A model generated the notes under the pieces. It did no database searches, was not told the DNA's origin, and was given only the letters and a program-made list of their open reading frames with translations. Below are positions 1 through 7,310 of a stretch of DNA of 13,959 nucleotides, one piece after another. Origin of the DNA: JBBQKP01 sp038326995 (GTDB taxonomy: Bacteria; Planctomycetota; Phycisphaerae; Tepidisphaerales; Tepidisphaeraceae). The translations under genes and the position numbers were made by a program. Position 1 is the stretch's first letter, and each line of letters begins with the position of its first letter. The stretch is taken from positions 1 through 13,959 of the forward strand of contig JBBQKP010000078.1 of NCBI GenBank assembly GCA_038326995.1, in the 5' to 3' direction.

Positions 1-850
1 TCCCGAAATCGAGCCAGACGCGAATGTTTTTCATCGCGACCGCGTTCTTGGCCAGTTGATCGACCATCCATCCGTTGTTCCACCAAAGGCTGGTGGACAT
101 GGCGATGACGCCCGCGAATTGGCCCGGATGATTGCGAGCGATGTCGAGTGAGATCAGCCCGCCGAGCGAGCTTCCGCCGATGTATCGCCCATCGCCCCGT
201 TGCGCTTCGCCAATGCTCGTGTCGCCCCGGTGCGCTTCGCCTGTCGCGCGCGTTCTGTAAGCGCCCTCGATCATCGGAACAATTTCTTCCATCATCATTC
301 GCGTGAAATCTGTTCCTCGCGGAACCAATTTTCCCTCATATCTTGGCTCCTGAACACTCGTGTATTCGCTCGCACGTTCAGCCCCGGCGTTATCAATCCC
401 GACGACGATTATCGGTTCGATTTTTTTCTCTTCGATGAGCCGCGTCATCGTGCGATCAATGTGCCACTCGCCCGCGAAACTGGTGGAGGCGTCGAAAAGA
501 TTTTGCCCGTCCATCATGTAGAGCACCGGATATCGCTTGTCGACGTCTGCTTCATAGCCCGGCGGCAACCACACGCGGATGCTGCGATTGTTGCGCATGA
601 TCGCCGACTGAAAAGCCCGGTGAATTCGCAAATCGCCGACGATATTGCTACCGATCGCTTTCTCAGCTGGCAGGTTGACGTGCGAGATCGATGTCGATGA
701 TTGAGTGGATGACAACGTCTCAGATTTCGACGCGGAAGTTGTCGTCGATTCAGTAAGACCATTCGATGAGCTGTTGTCTTTCGGGCCGCATGACATTGGG
801 CTGAGCAAAAATAAGCACAGGGCGGTAAAGATGTTCAGGTGGCGTGTCAA
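1..850 (-). CDS. Esterase-D-type alpha/beta-hydrolase lipoprotein (3' end outside window)
   Basis: A minus-strand frame is open from about position 889 to the left edge, so the C-terminus is missing; 283 codons are visible from the chosen start. Reading it gives VWLPPGYEADV, YPVLYMMDGQNLF, EPIIVVGIDNAG and the nucleophile elbow GGSSLGGL, with the probable catalytic Ser at codon 169-167 (about residue 228). This is the pattern of the putative esterase family (Esterase D / enterochelin-esterase-like, COG2819 type), hydrolases of ester bonds. No ATG precedes the hydrophobic leader. TTG at 850 gives MTRHLNIFTALCLFLLSPMSC, a good lipoprotein signal with Cys at 21, although Pro and Met at -3 and -2 are not classical lipobox residues. 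TTG at 859 is an alternative start. A Ser/Thr-rich linker of about 40 residues follows the Cys, so the enzyme is probably anchored outside the cytoplasmic membrane. It is divergent from the beta-propeller gene. Substrate unknown; the family call is firm, the start is not. Confidence 0.85.
   Translation of the reverse strand, partial: MTRHLNIFTALCLFLLSPMSCGPKDNSSSNGLTESTTTSASKSETLSSTQSSTSISHVNLPAEKAIGSNIVGDLRIHRAFQSAIMRNNRSIRVWLPPGYEADVDKRYPVLYMMDGQNLFDASTSFAGEWHIDRTMTRLIEEKKIEPIIVVGIDNAGAERASEYTSVQEPRYEGKLVPRGTDFTRMMMEEIVPMIEGAYRTRATGEAHRGDTSIGEAQRGDGRYIGGSSLGGLISLDIARNHPGQFAGVIAMSTSLWWNNGWMVDQLAKNAVAMKNIRVWLDFG
192..241. repeat. In-frame 30-bp-period direct repeat within the esterase gene
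   Basis: A 20-base unit at 192-211 recurs at 222-241 with 19 of 20 bases identical (one T/G difference), giving a 30-base period. Read on the minus strand it encodes GEAHRGD followed ten residues later by GEAQRGD, directly before the strand that leads into the nucleophile elbow. It keeps frame and looks like a small local duplication that lengthened a surface loop. Confidence 0.7.
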
Positions 851-970
851 TAAATCCAAGACTATGCCACAACACCGTAATCGCCAACCTCACGCTCATC
901 GCCCGCCTCGGTAGAGAATTGTGATGGCGTGAACGGAGTAAGGCGATACTGATAAGAGTTTTGCTCCACT

Positions 971-1049
971 ACTTCCATGATCACAAGGGCACGGGTAAGT
1001 TCTTCAGCATGAACCAACGAAGCAAGACCTGTGGCATGATCATGGAAGT
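971..1049. repeat. 13-bp perfect inverted repeat bracketing a start codon
   Basis: ACTTCCATGATCA at 971-983 is matched exactly by its reverse complement TGATCATGGAAGT at 1037-1049, with 53 bases between. The spacer contains the most likely start codon of the beta-propeller gene (ATG 1009) and its upstream region. In RNA the arms could pair and close a loop holding the translation start; in DNA they could be a two-site operator. Role unknown. Confidence 0.6.
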
Positions 1050-2685
1050 GTGCGAGGCCAGGAGACTAATGGCCTTCGATGGGACGCTTCCGGCGATTTT
1101 CGGTGGTCGTGAAATCGAGAGCATTCAAGAAACACTATCGCTACGCGACGGCCGCACTGTTGTCGCTGGCATCTTCGGGCCCGGTGCAACTTTCAGAACC
1201 GGGCAGGCCTCGCCCTCGGTTCGCGGCGACACCGACGCTTTCGTCGCGCTTCTTGATAATAATGGTCGGCTTCGGTGGGTTAGAACCCTGGGCGGCGAGG
1301 AATCGGAAATCACAACCAACGACAACCGGATTGATTACGCGGGCAGGCCAAGCCGCGCGGGAAGGGTGTTCCAGCTCGGCGTTTCAAGCAGCCCCGACGA
1401 GGCGGGCGAGAACATCACTGGTCTTGCAGAAGGAATCGACGGCTCGATCTACGTCGCGGGCATTTTTCGTGGTAGATCCACATTCGGCAACCGAACGCTC
1501 GACGCCAGCCGAACGCGCGCTGGGGATGGCGAATTCTACGACTCCTTTGTCGCCAGGTTCTCCACGGGCGGCGCGTACCGCTCACTCCGACAGATCGGCG
1601 GGCCTTTTAATGATGTCGTGACTTCAATCAGAATTGATTCGGCAGGCTCGGTTTACCTCGCGGGTTCGTTTGAGCGGAACGCGAACTTCGCCACAACTGG
1701 CTCGCCTTCAATAAGAAACCCTCTGGGTCGAGCGGACATCTTCGTCGTCAAATATAATGCCGACGTGTCGAACATCGTTTGGTTCGCACAAATGGGCGGC
1801 GACGCGTCCGAGACCGAAGAGATTGAACAGGCGAGCGACCTTGCAGTTGATGCGGCGGGAAATGTATATGTCGCGGGAACGTTCTCGACCCGTGCCGATT
1901 TTGACCCGGGTCCGGGAACGTTCTTTCTTACCGCAGAAGCTCGCGAGACCGGCGCGTTCACCGCTCGGCTTTCCCCGACGGGGCGACTGGTGTGGGCGAG
2001 GCAACAGACCGGCGAAAGTTTCGTCGGCAACCGAGCCATTACGCTCGGAAACGACGGCTCGGTCTACAGTGTCGGATACTTTGAAGACGAAGCACCACTC
2101 AATGTAAATCAGCCCACACGGATCTTTCGTGCCACACCCGAGTCAAATAACGCCGACTCGCTTGAGACAGACTTGTTCATCACCAAGTGGTCGCAAAACA
2201 CCGGCGAGACTCTATGGGTCAAGCAGATCAGAGGGCCGCTTTTTGAACTGGTCGGCGGGGCGGCGTTCACGTCGAACAATCGGCTGGTCATCTGGGGCTC
2301 GGCCGCAGGCAATATTGATTTCAATCCGAACGCGGCCACTCGCATTCTTCGCACGCCGCGAGGTGATTTCGAAGACAACAACATAAACGGGCGAAGTTTT
2401 GCATACAGCGGCTTTATCGCCACTTACCGCACCGACGGCTCACTTGATCGCGCTCGGCTGATCAACGCCCGAGGCGCCGACAAGGACTTGTTCCTTGATG
2501 CAGGTTCACTCCGCGCAAACGGCAGGTCATTCGTCTTCGCCGGGCGATTCCAGGGCGGTATTTCCATCGAACGCGTCGGCTCTGTGGGCCCGGCGTTCAC
2601 GCGCGACGTGCCGAAGGACGACCACCTTGACGACGGCTTCGTCGCGATCCTTGATGAGACGCTCAATCTGCCAGTGACGAACTGA
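1009..2685 (+). CDS. Exported seven-repeat beta-propeller protein (SBBP-like) with planctomycete N-terminal motif
   Basis: Predicted 558-residue protein made almost entirely of seven copies of a two-part repeat. Part one is of the type DxxGxxYVAGxF, with the VAGxF core near residues 52, 149, 217, 288, 354, 427 and 510. Part two is of the type FVAxLxxxGxLxWxRxIGG and follows each copy; the last ends right at the C-terminus, so a complete seven-bladed propeller is likely. Copy four (VDAAGNVYVAGTF, then DFDPGPG) is closest to the SBBP (beta-propeller repeat) consensus. The start at ATG 1009 gives a 22-residue basic leader ending in CEARRLMA, like the LEPR-XLL-type motif near the N-terminus of many planctomycete exported proteins. 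The frame is open further up to a TTG at 961, and ATGs at 1036 and 1042 are alternatives. There is no enzyme motif; a surface binding or structural role is an inference. It converges with the FAH-family gene two bases downstream. Confidence 0.88.
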   Translation: MNQRSKTCGMIMEVCEARRLMAFDGTLPAIFGGREIESIQETLSLRDGRTVVAGIFGPGATFRTGQASPSVRGDTDAFVALLDNNGRLRWVRTLGGEESEITTNDNRIDYAGRPSRAGRVFQLGVSSSPDEAGENITGLAEGIDGSIYVAGIFRGRSTFGNRTLDASRTRAGDGEFYDSFVARFSTGGAYRSLRQIGGPFNDVVTSIRIDSAGSVYLAGSFERNANFATTGSPSIRNPLGRADIFVVKYNADVSNIVWFAQMGGDASETEEIEQASDLAVDAAGNVYVAGTFSTRADFDPGPGTFFLTAEARETGAFTARLSPTGRLVWARQQTGESFVGNRAITLGNDGSVYSVGYFEDEAPLNVNQPTRIFRATPESNNADSLETDLFITKWSQNTGETLWVKQIRGPLFELVGGAAFTSNNRLVIWGSAAGNIDFNPNAATRILRTPRGDFEDNNINGRSFAYSGFIATYRTDGSLDRARLINARGADKDLFLDAGSLRANGRSFVFAGRFQGGISIERVGSVGPAFTRDVPKDDHLDDGFVAILDETLNLPVTN

Positions 2686-2687
2686 AA

Positions 2688-3482
2688 TTAATTCCTTACC
2701 GGGTTTTCGAGTCGGCCGATTTTCTCGATCTCCACCACCACCACATCACCCGCCACGAGCCACCTGGGCGGCGTGCGTGCCGCGCCGACTCCGCTGGGCG
2801 TGCCGGTGAGAATCACACTTCCCGCGCGAATCGTCATCGTGCGGCTGAGGCTCGCGATGATTTGTCTCACGCTAAAGATCATGTCGGCGGTGCTGGCGTT
2901 TTGAAGCACCGCGCCGCTCACCGTGCATGTGATCGCCAGCGCTTGCGGATCGGGAATTTCGTCGGCGGTGACGATCCACGGGCCGATCGGTGCGAACGTG
3001 TCGAACGATTTCCCTCTGGTAAACTGTCCGCCGTTGAGGTTGAAATTCTTTTGCCAGTCTCGGGCGCTCACGTCGTTGGCGCACGTGTAGCCGAACACAT
3101 ACTCGAGCGCGGATTCAACTGAAACGTTCTTCGCGTCGCGTGCGATGACCACCGCAAGCTCGGCCTCATAATCGATCTGATTCGTGCAATCCGGAATGAT
3201 GATGGGTACCAATGGCGCGGAGAGAGCGTTGCTGGTTTTGGTGAACAACATCGGATTCTCAGGCACGGTGCCGCCGGTCTCTTTCGCGTGAGCGTGATAA
3301 TTCAGGCCGATGCAAAGAATGTCGGTGGGCAAGATGGGCGCGAGAAGTTTGTCGATGGGCAGAGTTGCGGAGCCAATTGAAAACGGTCCGGGGAAGTCGC
3401 CGATAATCTCGACGGCCTCGTGTGGGTTGAGGGGAGTACCAAGCCTGATTCTGCCAGACGACAAGAAACGAGCGATTCGCAT
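2688..3482 (-). CDS. Fumarylacetoacetate hydrolase (FAH) family protein
   Basis: 264 residues from ATG 3482 (MRIARFLSSGRIR, a common opening in this family); a TTG at 3500 would add six residues. Family hallmarks are CIGLNYHAHAKETG near residue 58, the metal-ligand pair E106-x-E108 in DYEAEL, the third ligand D137 in ANDVSARDW, GKSFDTFAPIGPW near 158 and LTGTPSGVG near 225. Members cleave or decarboxylate acyl-pyruvate-like compounds (fumarylpyruvate, acylpyruvate, 2-hydroxyhepta-2,4-diene-1,7-dioate, oxaloacetate) with Mg2+ or Mn2+. The length fits the short bacterial branch, and all three expected metal ligands are present, so it is probably active in the cytoplasm. No aromatic-degradation genes are nearby, so the substrate cannot be named. 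It is divergent from the histidine kinase gene with about 168 bases between the starts, and its stop lies two bases from that of the convergent propeller gene. Confidence 0.93.
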   Translation of the reverse strand: MRIARFLSSGRIRLGTPLNPHEAVEIIGDFPGPFSIGSATLPIDKLLAPILPTDILCIGLNYHAHAKETGGTVPENPMLFTKTSNALSAPLVPIIIPDCTNQIDYEAELAVVIARDAKNVSVESALEYVFGYTCANDVSARDWQKNFNLNGGQFTRGKSFDTFAPIGPWIVTADEIPDPQALAITCTVSGAVLQNASTADMIFSVRQIIASLSRTMTIRAGSVILTGTPSGVGAARTPPRWLVAGDVVVVEIEKIGRLENPVRN

Positions 3483-3650
3483 CCGCGGATTGCATCGCAA
3501 GTAAAGCGGACGTGCAAGTTATGCGCGACTGCGATTGAGACGATGACTTTTGAGAAGCGTCGTGTCAATCGGTTCGCGCTGAGTCGAAACGCTGGCGCAG
3601 ATCCTGACAAATCAGGGCCGTATGTTCCCAGTCAAACACGTCGAGTCACG

Positions 3651-5447
3651 ATGAGTCTTTTCGCACCAAAGCCCAACTCCGAAACATCAGAACCGTCGGC
3701 GGTATCAAACCTGCCGGCAGTTGTGGATGCGCCTGTGAATCGCGTCGAAGCGCCCGCGCTTCCGAGTCGATTGCCCGCGCCGGTTTTGAGCTGGAAAGAA
3801 GCCGCGTACGCGAGGCGTCGATTCAAGAATCCACTCGGCCTGCAGGGTCGACTTCTGCTCGCATTCTTTGCGGTGATGGCGGCATCGCTGGGCGTCGTCT
3901 GTCTGCTTTACTCACAGCGTGTTCAGGGACGACTCAGTGCGAGCCTTCAGGACCAGGCAACCTCCATCGCCCAGGCGTTGGCGCAGGCGACGCTGTCGGA
4001 CTATCGAATGCGCGACCTAAGACGCGTGGGCGACATCGGAAAAAGGCTCGTAAATGGTTCAGAACTCATGTTGGTTTCGTTTCACGACCAGCGTGGAACC
4101 GCCATCGTGACGACTACGCGAGGCAATGTTCCGTTCGACACATCCAGGCTCGAATTCACCCCCTCGGCATTGACCAAGGTTCAGCCCGACACCGATCCGA
4201 AGCTCGGCGAACTCTATCGAGTCACAGTTCCCGTGCTCGGCACCAACGGCCACCGCGGAAACAACGGAATTCTTGGTTATGTCACAGTCGCCATTTCGCG
4301 CAAAAGCGAATCGGAGATGCAGGTCTATCTCGCGTCCTCGGTGTTTGTTGTTGGTTGCGGCATGATGACCGTTGCCATGCCTCTTGCGTGGCTTCTGCTC
4401 CGCAGCATGCTTCGCCCGGTGAACGAGCTGGTTATTGCCACGAAGAAGATCATCAACGGTGAACTCGACACGTTCGTCAAGGTCGACGGCGAGGATGCCG
4501 TCGCGCAGCTCGCGCGGTCATTCAACGAATTGGTCAACTGGCTCAAGCAGCACCGCGCTCAGATCGACGCAGCCAATGGGATGCTCGAAGAAGCCAATCA
4601 TCAGCTCGAACGCAAGATCGAGCACCGGACGCTCCAGCTGGAGAGTGCCAACGGCCGACTCAGCAGCGAGATCGCGGAGAAGGAAGATTTCCTGCGTGCG
4701 GTGTCGCATGATCTGAACGCGCCTCTTCGAAATATCGGCGGGACGGTCGCGATGCTGGTGCTGAAGCACAAGGCGCAGATCACACCGGAAATGCAGGAAA
4801 AATTCGATCGAATCAAGCGCAATGTCGAGATCGAGACTGACTTAATCAATGAGCTGTTGGAATTATCGCGTATCAAAACTCGCCGCGCAACGATGGAGCT
4901 GGTCGAGACGGAGGCGATGATCTGGGATCTGCGCGGTCTGTTCGATAATGATCTGAAGAGCAAAGGAATTGAGATCGTGCTGGAGTCCTCGCTTCCAAAC
5001 TTGTGGGCGGAGAAGTCGCGTGTGAGGCAGATCTTCCAGAACCTGATTGACAACGCGATCAAGTACATGGGCGAAAAGCCGCTCAAGCAGATTCGCGTGG
5101 GATGCAGAATTCGTGTGACAGAAGCGGAATTTTACGTCGCCGATACGGGAAGCGGCATCGACCCGCAGGACATTAATAAAGTGTTCTTCGTATTTCGGCG
5201 CGGCCGGAGCGAGGAGACGCAGAAAGTAGCGGGCAAGGGCGTGGGCCTGGCGAGTGTGAAGAGCATCATCGAAAACTACAGCGGAAAAATCTGGGTGGAG
5301 AGCGAACTCAACCTGGGCACGACGTTCTTCTTCACGATCAACTCCAAGCACGTCCCCAGCGTCAGTGGCGAATCGATCGAGGAGCTGTTACGGATTCAAA
5401 ACAATCGCGACGATGAAGAAAATCAGAGGGAGAAACAGGCGGCCTGA
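3651..5447 (+). CDS. Membrane sensor histidine kinase (extracytoplasmic sensor, HAMP, HisKA, HATPase)
   Basis: 598 residues from ATG 3651, chosen because it gives MSLFAPK, matching MSLFARK of the cyclase two genes downstream. The frame stays open upstream to 3420, with another ATG at 3543. Layout: Pro/Ala-rich cytoplasmic segment (1-60), transmembrane helix (about 66-88), extracytoplasmic region of about 135 residues (possibly Cache-like), second helix (about 225-248), HAMP (about 250-303), coiled coil, HisKA with SHDLNAPLRN (phospho-acceptor H353), then ATPase motifs: N-box NLIDNAIKY (N468), G1 DTGSGID (D498), F-box FVFRRGR and G2 GKGVGL (528-533). All catalytic residues are present. The SHDLxxPLR H-box resembles kinases that pair with small Rcp1-type receivers, and such a receiver gene follows after 36 bases. 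The extracytoplasmic signal is unknown. Confidence 0.95.
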   Translation: MSLFAPKPNSETSEPSAVSNLPAVVDAPVNRVEAPALPSRLPAPVLSWKEAAYARRRFKNPLGLQGRLLLAFFAVMAASLGVVCLLYSQRVQGRLSASLQDQATSIAQALAQATLSDYRMRDLRRVGDIGKRLVNGSELMLVSFHDQRGTAIVTTTRGNVPFDTSRLEFTPSALTKVQPDTDPKLGELYRVTVPVLGTNGHRGNNGILGYVTVAISRKSESEMQVYLASSVFVVGCGMMTVAMPLAWLLLRSMLRPVNELVIATKKIINGELDTFVKVDGEDAVAQLARSFNELVNWLKQHRAQIDAANGMLEEANHQLERKIEHRTLQLESANGRLSSEIAEKEDFLRAVSHDLNAPLRNIGGTVAMLVLKHKAQITPEMQEKFDRIKRNVEIETDLINELLELSRIKTRRATMELVETEAMIWDLRGLFDNDLKSKGIEIVLESSLPNLWAEKSRVRQIFQNLIDNAIKYMGEKPLKQIRVGCRIRVTEAEFYVADTGSGIDPQDINKVFFVFRRGRSEETQKVAGKGVGLASVKSIIENYSGKIWVESELNLGTTFFFTINSKHVPSVSGESIEELLRIQNNRDDEENQREKQAA

Positions 5448-5471
5448 GCATTCGTCGCAAATGTCAGTCAT

Positions 5472-5476
5472 GGGAG
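5472..5476 (+). promoter_or_regulatory. Ribosome binding site of the single-domain response regulator
   Basis: GGGAG sits seven bases before ATG 5484 and fixes that start. Most other genes in the window lack such a site. Confidence 0.6.
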
Positions 5477-5483
5477 TATTTCA

Positions 5484-6020
5484 ATGAGTAATTCGACAGA
5501 TAAATTTCAATTGGCAGACGCGATCGTCACGATGACGCGGTCGCGATGTAGCGGCACTGTGGACGGGCAGGCGCAGGTGTTTACGATTCTCCTGGTGGAT
5601 GACGACCCCGATTGCCGCGCGTTGATTCGCGAAGCGATCGGTGAATGCGGCTCGCCACATGTGGTCATTGAAATGCCCGATGGACAAGCAGCGATCGACT
5701 ACCTGACACAGAAGGCAAATTCATCCGCGCGACCGGGATTGATTTTTCTTGATGTCGAAATGCCGCGTTTAAACGGCCTGCAGACGCTGGAGGCGATTAA
5801 GTCGCACGAAAAGCTGCGAGACATTCCAGTCGTCATGATGACCGGCGTCGCCGACGACGATTACATCCGACAGGCTGCCGTGCTTGGTGCTAACAGTTAT
5901 ACCATCAAACCTGCGAACCCCGAACACTTTCTCCGGACCGTGATGACCAGTACGCAATACTGGCTCACCGTGCATCAATATCCCGGTCGCCATTTGCCGG
6001 CATCGGAGGCGCGCCGATGA
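5484..6020 (+). CDS. Single-domain (Rcp1/CheY-like) response regulator
   Basis: 178 residues. A 36-residue leader precedes one receiver domain with all key residues: acidic pair D39-D40 in LLVDDDPD, phospho-acceptor D90 in FLDVEMP, T120 in MMTGV and K142 in TIKPANP. There is no output domain; the C-terminus is a short tail after helix 5. Such stand-alone receivers act as phosphate shuttles or bind partner proteins. It lies 36 bases after the kinase gene and overlaps the diguanylate cyclase gene by four bases (ATGA), so it is translationally coupled to the cyclase and almost certainly in one operon with both. The likely phosphodonor is the upstream kinase, whose H-box type commonly pairs with this receiver class; this is an inference from context. 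Confidence 0.93.
   Translation: MSNSTDKFQLADAIVTMTRSRCSGTVDGQAQVFTILLVDDDPDCRALIREAIGECGSPHVVIEMPDGQAAIDYLTQKANSSARPGLIFLDVEMPRLNGLQTLEAIKSHEKLRDIPVVMMTGVADDDYIRQAAVLGANSYTIKPANPEHFLRTVMTSTQYWLTVHQYPGRHLPASEARR
6005..6009 (+). promoter_or_regulatory. Ribosome binding site of the diguanylate cyclase
   Basis: GGAGG lies seven bases before ATG 6017, inside the 3' end of the preceding response regulator gene. It supports reinitiation at the four-base overlap. Confidence 0.7.
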
Positions 6021-7297
6021 GTTTATTCGCACGCAAAAATCAAGAGTCATCGGGCCCTGCAGCCGCGACGGAAAAGGCAAACACGATCGACGAGATCGTT
6101 TCAAGCGAAGTTATTTCAGGTCAATCGATTTCACGCGAGTCGGTTTCGACAGACCTCGTGAGCGAGGCGCAAACGCCCGGTCTTACAAAGGGTTTGACTC
6201 AGGTTCAAGCGAAGCTGTCTGCCCTAAACGAAACAGGCGAGTCAGGTGCGGCGTCTGTGTTGACGCCGGCAAGTGGCAGTGTTCAAAAGCCCCGGACCAT
6301 GCCGATCAAGCTGCTCATCATCGACGACGACGTGGATCAGCGAGCGCTGACTGCCGAGGTGCTCGAAGATCACTTCGGGCAAGGGTCCGTTTCGCATGCG
6401 GGTACGGGTCGAGAGGCGATGGAGCAGCCGCTGGCTGATTTCGATCTGATCATTTCGGATTACAATCTGCCCGATTGCACGGGGCTGGAACTGCTCGGCC
6501 GGATTCAGCAGAAATGTAAAACGCCGGTCATCATGGTGACGGGTGAGAACGTGACCGAGATCGCCGCTGAAGCAATTCGGCGCGGCGCCACGGACTATGT
6601 CGTGAAGATGGGCGAATACTTCTTCACGCTGCCGCTCGTGGTAGAAAAAAATCTGACGGTGATCAAGCTGATGCGTGAGAACGAATCGCTTCGCACGGAT
6701 CTGGAAGGTGCCCTCAGTGCCGTTCAGCAGACCAATCAACAGTTGGAACTCTCACTCCGCCGCGTCGAGGAAATGGCAGCGACAGACCCGCTCACGGGTT
6801 TGTACAATCGTCGTCACTTCTCACGCGTGCTCGAACAGATGTACGACGAGGCCAACCGATATGGCAATGACCTCGCGTGCTTGATGATCGATCTCGATGG
6901 TTACAAGCAGCTCAACGACAGTCTGGGTCACCAGGTCGGCGATCAGATTCTCGTGCTCGTCGGTCGCATCCTTAAGGACTCGATGCGCAAGGCCGACGTC
7001 GCAGCACGTTACGGCGGCGATGAGTTCGTCTTGCTGCTTCCACAATGCGACAGCAACGAAGCCCAGCAACTGGGCGGTCGAATTCGCGAGGCCTATCGAG
7101 AACAAACACGCCTCATGCTGAACCGAGACAACGGTATGTCGATGTCGATCGGCGTGGCTTCTGTCAGCAGCAATCAACCTGCAAGCGGCGACGAGCTTAT
7201 CACTCGATCAGACGCTGCGCTTTATGTGTCGAAGGAAAAAGGTCGAGACCGAATTACGCTCAGCGGCGATGGCAAACGTCTTGCGGCGGCATCGTAA
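6017..7297 (+). CDS. Response regulator diguanylate cyclase (REC-GGDEF)
   Basis: 426 residues. Layout: MSLFARK start, a Ser/Thr/Glu-rich probably disordered region (about 1-95), receiver domain (about 97-215) with D103-D104, phospho-acceptor D148 in SDYNLP, T175 and K197, a helical linker (about 215-255) likely to be a coiled coil, then a GGDEF domain starting at DPLTGLYNRR (D257). The active-site signature GGDEF is intact at 333-337. R324-x-x-D327 lies five residues before it, the normal place of the inhibitory I-site, so product feedback by c-di-GMP is expected. The reaction is two GTP to c-di-GMP. Phosphorylation of the receiver should promote dimerisation through the linker, as in PleD- and WspR-type enzymes. 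It is the last gene of the kinase operon and converges with the cyclotransferase-fold gene, with 13 bases between the stops. Confidence 0.95.
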   Translation: MSLFARKNQESSGPAAATEKANTIDEIVSSEVISGQSISRESVSTDLVSEAQTPGLTKGLTQVQAKLSALNETGESGAASVLTPASGSVQKPRTMPIKLLIIDDDVDQRALTAEVLEDHFGQGSVSHAGTGREAMEQPLADFDLIISDYNLPDCTGLELLGRIQQKCKTPVIMVTGENVTEIAAEAIRRGATDYVVKMGEYFFTLPLVVEKNLTVIKLMRENESLRTDLEGALSAVQQTNQQLELSLRRVEEMAATDPLTGLYNRRHFSRVLEQMYDEANRYGNDLACLMIDLDGYKQLNDSLGHQVGDQILVLVGRILKDSMRKADVAARYGGDEFVLLLPQCDSNEAQQLGGRIREAYREQTRLMLNRDNGMSMSIGVASVSSNQPASGDELITRSDAALYVSKEKGRDRITLSGDGKRLAAAS

Positions 7298-7310
7298 AGT
7301 GGTGGCGAGA

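Noticed and set aside
200..700. Plus-strand open frame of 166 codons opposite the esterase
   Set aside because: It mirrors the codons of a clearly recognisable esterase on the minus strand, its product is rich in His/Arg/Asp with no family pattern, and it has no ribosome binding site.
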